Of a stretch of DNA of 40,196 nt, positions 33,901-37,383 are shown in pieces. The notes beneath the pieces were generated by a model that ran no database searches, was not told the origin of the DNA, and saw nothing but the letters and a program-made list of their open reading frames with translations. Location: the IMG/VR virus record IMGVR_UViG_3300023180_000137, positions 1 through 40,196 of that record, one strand, 5' to 3'. Both the position numbers and the translations under genes were made by a program. The first letter of the stretch is position 1. Each line of letters starts with the position of its first letter. Source of the DNA: a virus.

Positions 33901-34962
33901 TATGGTAATGCAAACATCACCTTTAATCATAAAGATGGTTTAGCTGAAGATCCTACTAATACTGGTCAGACTGGAAACTCTGCAAGAATAGTTTGTAATA
34001 CTGATGATTTGTCTAATCCAGTTTATTTGGACTTTTATCTAAAAACTGGTGCTTCTGCAGTTACCGCAGGACAACTCACTTCAATTATGAGGATCAATGA
34101 ATCTGGAGTTAGACCATCTGCAGATTCTACGTTTGACTTGGGAACAAATACAATAAGATGGAATCATATCTACGCTGATAATATAACAGCAACAAATATA
34201 TCAGCGCCAATTACTGGAAATGCTGATAGTGCAACAAAATTACAAACTGCTAGGAACTTCAGTGTTAGTGGTGACGTATCTACAGCAAGTCCAGTATCTT
34301 TTGATGGAACTGCCGATGTTAATTTGGCAGTGAGTCTTCCCACTTTTGCAGGATTAGCCGCTGGTAATTATGGTTCTGCAACGGAAATTCCAACAATTAC
34401 TGTTGATACAAAGGGAAGAGTTACTGCAGTATCTGTAAATACATTTACTCCATCTAATTCACAGACTTCAGATGCACTATTAACCCAACTAACTACAACA
34501 AATGCAACTTTTTATCCTACCTTTGTTAATAGTAATAATGCAGCACCAGGAACAGCGGAGTCTTACTTTACCAATGTAAATTATACAATTAATCCATCAA
34601 CTGGTAACTTAAATGTTGGTGGTAGTGTTACTGCAAACTCTGACGCTAGACTTAAGGATAATGTAAAACAAATTGACAATGCTCTTGATAAAGTTTTATC
34701 TTTAAGAGGTGTTGAATATGATAGAAATGATTTAGAAGATAATCCACACCAAATTGGTGTGATTGCACAGGAAGTTGAAAAAGTATTCCCTGAGTTAGTA
34801 AATGGGCAAGGTGATGAAATTAAATCTGTTGCATATGGTAATTTCGCTGGTGTTTTTATTGAAGCATTTAAAGAGCAACAGAAGACAATTGAAGAACAAA
34901 ATGCTAAAATAGATTTGTTGACCAAGCAAGTCGAGGCACTCATGGAAAAACTGGGTGGTTGA
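27991..34962 (+). CDS. Giant tail fibre with 79-residue repeats and S74 chaperone
   Basis: A 2323-residue protein. Residues 1-130 form a head domain for attachment. Residues 150-560 have repeats of the type DLGSxxxxWNxVY and V-x-G-I-TTF. Eleven copies of a 79-residue unit (NFSLANDLTSP, VSFDGT, GVTSxxYG, VDAKGRIT) lie at 1006-1550, 1745-1902 and singly near 559 and 2081. The C-terminus is the S74 intramolecular chaperone: N-S2217-D2218-A-R-L-K-D, HQIGVIAQEV, then a coiled coil (QQKTIEEQNAKIDLL). Cleavage before or after S2217 would free about 107 residues after trimer folding. It is probably the main receptor-binding fibre. Confidence 0.8.
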   Translation: MAKHISGRQRIARFSGLSTGRYRQLRIEEAEPNLGFPTEKTLPLKPNYYQLVTFDDGDIYDRYWQVPPIGFNSIGLSIFDEDFIVGTGNSITRLNFKGNSIVATAENFSNISTITVSPPGNDTEVLFKNNGDFATSSRFTFDPLDPLLTVEAEFHVGVGGTVITALENSRVGIATTNPERNLHVNGDMRLTGALFDYNNDDGRAEPSLLVSNSTGGVEWLPNTELNFFSVGPVYGVQYKSDTGVVVSADTFYYIPTSDRVGIGTSTPRQTFDLRGDALLEGNIFVSGITTFNNNVEFRSNIQSNFIPSVASTYDLGSSINTWNNVYGVNALFTDVDTNTLDINGIVTLSGITSIQGALVPSLDNNYDLGKDSIRWNTIHATNATFYGDVGFGTDNNKIVEFNSKINSDIIPKSPGQFDLGNALLKWDVVYANTIDGVSLKADTLKTVTDITNVNRFLTFVDSNNPTTALNPYESYYTNNDLYYNPGSQTIFLPNAIITGVTTFRGNVLIGDDINDTVNILSKIDTNLIPTGDASRDIGATGSQWATVYGISFTGNSNTATQLETAREFSISGDAVASSVLFDGTANVGLALTLNNTGVTPNTYGSSTNVPQITVDSKGRIITAVNVGIDFANATVAQANRVLSQSTSNAAYFYPSFLDSNNNTPDFEQLYTNAFLAYQPSTGNFGIGKSEPAAKLHVSGEPRFDIMTTFQDEGSIRFDRQDTTSRPFYIRTYNDSAPGGNYMGFDVHNGTTNQASRVLTLRGDGNVGINSIDPTDRFFVGGTSRITGNATFEGDISIRGAFIDSSFDSGGNGQVLLSTITGTNWTDQDQLAAGTANQIRTQRRSDNATHYITFVDSDNSPAQYENLYTANGASNGGITFNPSSGVVNIISPDSIPLVLERKNTGVSAIEYKNSSGSMWAGLVNFADWWAIDGDSDLSNDPYLIVNRTDGKVGIGTTVIDASSIITIAGTVTPSITGTYTLGTSALKWNTVWAETLDGDLVGNADSATKLETARDFSLANDLTSPTVSFDGTANVILNANLVNTGVTSATYGNPITIPIITVDAKGRITDVSTTEVSRADSLTTSRNFSLANDLTSPLVGFNGTDDVILNANLVNTGVTSSSYGNSTQIPTFSVDAKGRITSAVDVAIDFSEANVATADSLKNARDFSLANDLTSPTVSFDGTANVILNANLVNSGVTSASYGSATIVPVFDVDAKGRITNVVNTNINFGESQVARADSLTTSRNFSLANDLTSPIVSFNGTDDVVLNGNLVTTGVTSDTYGTSTAIPQFSVDAKGRITSAINVAIDFGTASVATANSLSVARNFSIIGDVDAPSVSFDGTDNVQLVATLDNTGVTSATYGSETEIPVFDVDAKGRILSVTNTLVNFAESQVAKADSLTTSRNFSLANDLTSPIVSFNGTDDVVLNGNLVNTGVTSDTYGSSTQIPVFDVDAKGRITGVTETLLDVTQAQVAFADALTTSRSFSLGNDLTSPIVSFNGTGDVVLQGNLVTSGVTSATYGSSTQVPVFDVDAKGRITGVTDTLIDFGTATVNNADNIRTQSIATDASFNITFVDGNNAASPAVYEALYTDSGITYNPSKDTLILSNTDARQKDEAAIWLNGISGALLLDNVGQKRLSWNDGGGNLTLRSGSYYNSGGDKYVLANDGAAKITLTSDGSSGLVDIQVAGQGANANDAVAYTQGVRLDSNNDAFRPLSNNALDLGTSSAKWATVYATTFSGQITGNADTATALETARNFSLGNDLTSPTVSFDGTGPVVLQGNLVTTGVTSATYGTTSKVAQISVDAKGRITSAQELDINFSAATVAFADALTNAQNFSLGNDLTSPTVSFDGTGPVVLNGSLTNTGVTSASYGSSTQIPTFSVDAKGRITGVTAVGVNFGTATVAQADKVKVTTESTGTTERYLCFTDGGGGNYQDIKVDTGLRWNPSGDDLICYGDLVAGRNNRGVALTINDGYGNANITFNHKDGLAEDPTNTGQTGNSARIVCNTDDLSNPVYLDFYLKTGASAVTAGQLTSIMRINESGVRPSADSTFDLGTNTIRWNHIYADNITATNISAPITGNADSATKLQTARNFSVSGDVSTASPVSFDGTADVNLAVSLPTFAGLAAGNYGSATEIPTITVDTKGRVTAVSVNTFTPSNSQTSDALLTQLTTTNATFYPTFVNSNNAAPGTAESYFTNVNYTINPSTGNLNVGGSVTANSDARLKDNVKQIDNALDKVLSLRGVEYDRNDLEDNPHQIGVIAQEVEKVFPELVNGQGDEIKSVAYGNFAGVFIEAFKEQQKTIEEQNAKIDLLTKQVEALMEKLGG
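31006..32643 (+). repeat. Seven tandem coding repeats (one 216 bp, then six of 237 bp)
   Basis: Unit starts (A-D-S/A-T-K) at 31006, 31222, 31459, 31696, 31933, 32170 and 32407; the first unit is 72 codons and the others exactly 79. Nucleotide identity between units is high: 31023-31109 equals 31476-31562 without a mismatch. Confidence 0.9.
33223..33696 (+). repeat. Two further 237-bp fibre repeats
   Basis: Unit starts at 33223 and 33460, each 79 codons, of the same family as the 31006-32643 array. Single, more diverged copies begin at 29665 and 34231. Confidence 0.85.
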
Positions 34963-34987
34963 CTACCACTCAAAGGTCTGCTACAAT
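34959..34987 (+). promoter_or_regulatory. Sigma70-like promoter after the fibre gene
   Basis: TTGACT (34959-34964), 17-nt spacer, TACAAT (34982-34987). The -35 box contains the TGA stop of the fibre gene. It would start transcription near 34994 for the two small genes and perhaps the tRNAs. Confidence 0.75.
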
Positions 34988-35016
34988 GACAGGGCATTCA
35001 ACGCAAAGCACTCCAA

Positions 35017-35196
35017 ATGCAAGATGAGTACCTGACACGATGTGTAGTAGATCCAACCCGCAAAACAATTTACATCTATTCTAATGAAGGTACAGAACAG
35101 GAACTTGTGTGTGAAACCACAGATCAGTTCATGAATGTCCTACAATTTGTTCGTGCTACAGTGGAAGAAGATGTCCTTGCCTATGCTCCACTATGA
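35017..35196 (+). CDS. Small conserved-type hypothetical protein
   Basis: A 59-residue protein, MQDEYLTRCVVDPTRKTIYIYS and so on to DVLAYAPL, with alternating strand pattern then a helix (FMNVLQFVRATVEED). It looks like a small mixed alpha/beta domain; I recall similar proteins in cyanophages without function. The gene follows the promoter at 34959 and overlaps the next gene by 4 nt (ATGATG). There is no strong ribosome binding site. Confidence 0.6.
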   Translation: MQDEYLTRCVVDPTRKTIYIYSNEGTEQELVCETTDQFMNVLQFVRATVEEDVLAYAPL

Positions 35197-35399
35197 TGTA
35201 TCAAAGAATTGACAAAAGTTCACTAATTGAACAAAAGGTAAAAACAACACCACAAAACGTTCAAGAGGCAAATGAGTCATTGTTCAACTGCACAATGACT
35301 TTACCTGCTGCCGCAAAACATTGTGGAATGACCCATAAGGAAATGAAGTTGACCTTCTGGGAATACTTGAAGTATCATCCACCCACATACGAGGAATGA
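35193..35399 (+). CDS. Small protein with possible helix-turn-helix
   Basis: A 68-residue protein. The centre (LPAAAKHCGMTHKEMKLTFWEYL) has the spacing of a helix-turn-helix (AAxHCGMTxKEMK), which would allow DNA binding; the N-terminal 30 residues are polar. The function is not known and the fold is a guess from pattern. Base 35193 starts it within the previous gene's last codons, so translation is probably coupled. The second Met (35196) is an equally good start. Confidence 0.55.
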   Translation: MMYQRIDKSSLIEQKVKTTPQNVQEANESLFNCTMTLPAAAKHCGMTHKEMKLTFWEYLKYHPPTYEE

Positions 35400-35408
35400 T
35401 ACAATGAC

Positions 35409-35437
35409 TTGACAATCGTAAGATCCTATCCTATGAT
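35409..35437 (+). promoter_or_regulatory. Sigma70-like promoter for the tRNA cluster
   Basis: A perfect TTGACA (35409-35414), 17-nt spacer and TATGAT (35432-35437), 18 nt before the first tRNA. The expected start at about 35444 gives an approximately 11-nt leader to the tRNA. Confidence 0.85.
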
Positions 35438-35454
35438 AGTCAAGTCAACTTCAC

Positions 35455-35542
35455 GGGAGTATGGTGGAATCGGTAGACACACCAGACTTAAAATCTGTTG
35501 GGCATTACGCCCGTGGGAGTTCAAGTCTCCCTACTCCTACCA
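35455..35542 (+). tRNA. tRNA-Leu (anticodon UAA), CCA encoded
   Basis: A complete class II tRNA: acceptor GGGAGTA/TACTCCT (G1-U72 wobble), D-stem GTG/CAC, anticodon loop CTTAAAA (UAA), long variable arm GGGC/GCCC, T-arm GGGAG-TTCAAGT-CTCCC, then A73 and encoded CCA. There is a C27-U43 mismatch at the base of the anticodon stem. No intron, unlike the usual cyanobacterial tRNA-Leu(UAA). Confidence 0.95.
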
Positions 35543-35545
35543 AAC

Positions 35546-35620
35546 GGGACTGTCGCCTATTGGTTAAGGCCCACTGCTTATAACGGTGTGAAGAGGGTTC
35601 AATTCCCTCCAGTCCTACCA
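35546..35620 (+). tRNA. tRNA-Ile (anticodon UAU), CCA encoded
   Basis: Acceptor GGGACTG/CAGTCCT (G1-U72), D-stem GCC/GGC, anticodon stem CACTG/CGGTG with loop CTTATAA (UAU, reads AUA), T-arm GAGGG-TTCAATT-CCCTC, then A73 and CCA. AUA is a frequent codon in this AT-rich phage and poorly served in many hosts. Confidence 0.95.
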
Positions 35621-35624
35621 AAAT

Positions 35625-35708
35625 GCGAGTATGGCGGAATCGGTAGACGCACCAGACTTAAAATCTGTTGGGAGTAATCCCGTGGGAGTTCAAGTCTCCC
35701 TACTCGCA
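35625..35708 (+). tRNA. Second tRNA-Leu (anticodon UAA), no CCA
   Basis: Same anticodon loop CTTAAAA and T-arm as the first tRNA-Leu. Acceptor is fully paired (GCGAGTA/TACTCGC) and D-stem is GCG/CGC; the variable arm is GGG/CCC. CTT follows A73 instead of CCA, so CCA must be added by the host. It keeps the C27-U43 mismatch, a sign of common origin with 35455-35542. Confidence 0.93.
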
Positions 35709-35760
35709 CTTGGGGGGAATATTAAAGGTCTTTCTTATATGGGAGCGCCCTCCTACAAAA

Positions 35761-35768
35761 CTAAATAT
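35761..35768 (+). promoter_or_regulatory. Candidate late promoter box CTAAATAT
   Basis: CTAAATAT 27 nt before ATG 35788, similar to the T4 late box and to the minus-strand box at 11736-11743. The rest of the 79-nt gap after the tRNA holds no other clear signal. Confidence 0.4.
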
Positions 35769-35787
35769 TAAAAACGGATTTAGTAGT

Positions 35788-36072
35788 ATGAAATACAAAC
35801 TCACAAAATCTTATTGTTGGTTAGAAGTTGAATCAATGAAAAGAGTTGTGAAGATGTATTTTATAAACAATGTTCCTTTTACATGGGATGATTTGACTGA
35901 TGATGAGGAAGATAATATAGCATACTTTCAGGCATGGGCAAATGATTATGGAAGAATCTTTGATAATGAATATATGTTTAGAGCATCTGGATATTTGGTA
36001 ATGGAAGAATGCCACCCCTGTTTTTTTGAGATGGAATTAGAAAACGAAGAACTTCTTGCTGAACTTGATTAA
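35788..36072 (+). CDS. Small acidic hypothetical protein
   Basis: A 94-residue protein from ATG 35788; the longer frame from 35668 runs back into the second tRNA-Leu and is rejected. It has an N-terminal YKLTKSYCWLEVES strand pair, FTWDDLTDDEED, and an acidic C-terminus (EMELENEELLAELD). No family recognised. It is 3 nt from the oxygenase fusion and is likely co-transcribed with it. Confidence 0.6.
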   Translation: MKYKLTKSYCWLEVESMKRVVKMYFINNVPFTWDDLTDDEEDNIAYFQAWANDYGRIFDNEYMFRASGYLVMEECHPCFFEMELENEELLAELD

Positions 36073-36075
36073 AGT

Positions 36076-37176
36076 ATGTTTGATGCAAATGTATACGATT
36101 ATGATATTAAGAAGTACAACTTAGATCATTATATTATAAGTTGTATCCAAAAGTACTACCCAACTGTTAAAGATCTTTCTGTTTTACATGAGGATGTTCA
36201 TCCCAAAAAAATAGGTGAACTTGTAAAACTTGTGGGTAAAGATCTTGCAGACACTAATTTTTATTCAATATTTGATGAATTGGTTGAAGAATGTATTCTC
36301 CCATCATTAAATACTGAAGTTCTTATACAAAAATTTGGTAATATTAGAATAACAATACCAGATCAAGATAAAACAGGAACTGTCTTACCATATCATCAAG
36401 GAAGATGGGTTGGTAATGGTCTTGGATTAAGAACTATTTGGGTTCCATTTACTGATGCATATTCTTCAAATTCTCTTCAAATAATTGGAATAGAAAAAAG
36501 TAGAGAAATTACAAAAAAATCTACAGAAGAGAATTGGAATTATGAAAGACTTCAAAATGTTTGTATTGATAACAGTTACCCAGTAAATATAAAGAAGGGT
36601 CAATATTTATTATTCACTCAAGAAAATATTCATGGTGGAGTTCCTAATAGAACTGGAAAAACTAGAATAAGTATAGATGTTAGGGTTTTGCTTAAAAATG
36701 GTCAACCTCATAGGAAGTGGCCTGGATCTTATTTTAGAATTTTGGGAGATAGTAAAATATCATCTAGAAAAATAAAGATAGAGGACTATGAAAATGTAGT
36801 TACTTATGCTGAATATGAAGGATTTAAAACTAAAAATATAGATCTCCATTTTCAGACGTTAACCGTTAAGGATTATTGTACTAGGATGGGGTATATATTC
36901 CCCCATCAAACTGGAGATAATGAAGGTAGAAATCACTCTTATCTTGAATATCTTTTAAAAGAAAAAAATTTAGATCATATTTTGATGTTTAGTATATACT
37001 CTTTACCTGATGATTATGATAGGCGTATGTATCTCTTAAAACTTGCTTTGAAAAATAATTGTAAATTGCATTTTGCAAATGAAGAGTTTGTTTTGTATGA
37101 TGAGAGTATACTACATAAGATAGAACATTTGAGAAGTTTCACGTCTGATTGGAGTAACCCATCTTATGAACATTAA
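36076..37176 (+). CDS. 2OG-oxygenase-like domain fused to sporadic carbohydrate cluster domain
   Basis: A 366-residue protein. Residues 70-205 fit a double-stranded beta-helix oxygenase: proximal LPYH107-Q-G109-RW, IWVPFTDAY, KKGQYLLFTQ, distal H186-G-G, and R197-I-S-I-D-V-R for 2-oxoglutarate. The usual acidic metal ligand two residues after the first His is Gly109. Residues 255-350 (VKDYCTRMGYIFP, SYLEYLLKEKNLDHI, FSIYSLPDDYDRRMYLL, LHFANEEFVLYDE) match the LIC12192-type sporadic carbohydrate cluster proteins. These two families are normally neighbouring genes in surface polysaccharide loci; here they are one chain. Probably acts on a sugar or its carrier. The HxG motif is also that of 2OG halogenases. 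Confidence 0.7.
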   Translation: MFDANVYDYDIKKYNLDHYIISCIQKYYPTVKDLSVLHEDVHPKKIGELVKLVGKDLADTNFYSIFDELVEECILPSLNTEVLIQKFGNIRITIPDQDKTGTVLPYHQGRWVGNGLGLRTIWVPFTDAYSSNSLQIIGIEKSREITKKSTEENWNYERLQNVCIDNSYPVNIKKGQYLLFTQENIHGGVPNRTGKTRISIDVRVLLKNGQPHRKWPGSYFRILGDSKISSRKIKIEDYENVVTYAEYEGFKTKNIDLHFQTLTVKDYCTRMGYIFPHQTGDNEGRNHSYLEYLLKEKNLDHILMFSIYSLPDDYDRRMYLLKLALKNNCKLHFANEEFVLYDESILHKIEHLRSFTSDWSNPSYEH

Positions 37177-37336
37177 ACTCTGGTATTGTAGTGGCATGAA
37201 AATGTGGCGTTGGACTCTTAGTGATGATAAGAGACCAATAAATCGCCAAGAATCTGGACAAAGACCAGATTTAAGAGATGCAATGAATGATATTGCAAAC
37301 ACTGTAGAATATATGTTAGAAAATAATAATCAGTAG
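37166..37336 (+). CDS. Small conserved-type hypothetical protein
   Basis: A 56-residue protein, ATG 37166 inside the end of the oxygenase gene (11-nt overlap). It reads MNIKLWYCSGMKMWRWTLSD, then QESGQRPDLRDAMNDIANTVEYM. I recall similar short W-R-W-x-L...QESGQ...LRDAMND proteins in cyanophages; function unknown. Stop TAG at 37334-37336. Confidence 0.65.
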   Translation: MNIKLWYCSGMKMWRWTLSDDKRPINRQESGQRPDLRDAMNDIANTVEYMLENNNQ

Positions 37337-37345
37337 TTTCTTATG

Positions 37346-37353
37346 AATAAATA
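37346..37353 (+). promoter_or_regulatory. T4-type late promoter box AATAAATA
   Basis: AATAAATA 31 nt before ATG 37384, followed by another AAATTATAATAA stretch. It would start the following structural gene. Confidence 0.5.
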
Positions 37354-37383
37354 AATTATAATAACAGCAACTAGTGTATAAAA

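Noticed and set aside
35625-35708. tRNA as an integration (att) site
   Set aside because: The tRNA is complete, no integrase or partial tRNA copy is in the window, and the surrounding genes are those of a lytic T4-like phage.
35668-35787. N-terminal extension of the gene at 35788
   Set aside because: The extension would translate the 3' half of tRNA-Leu; ATG 35788 lies after the tRNA and a late-type box.
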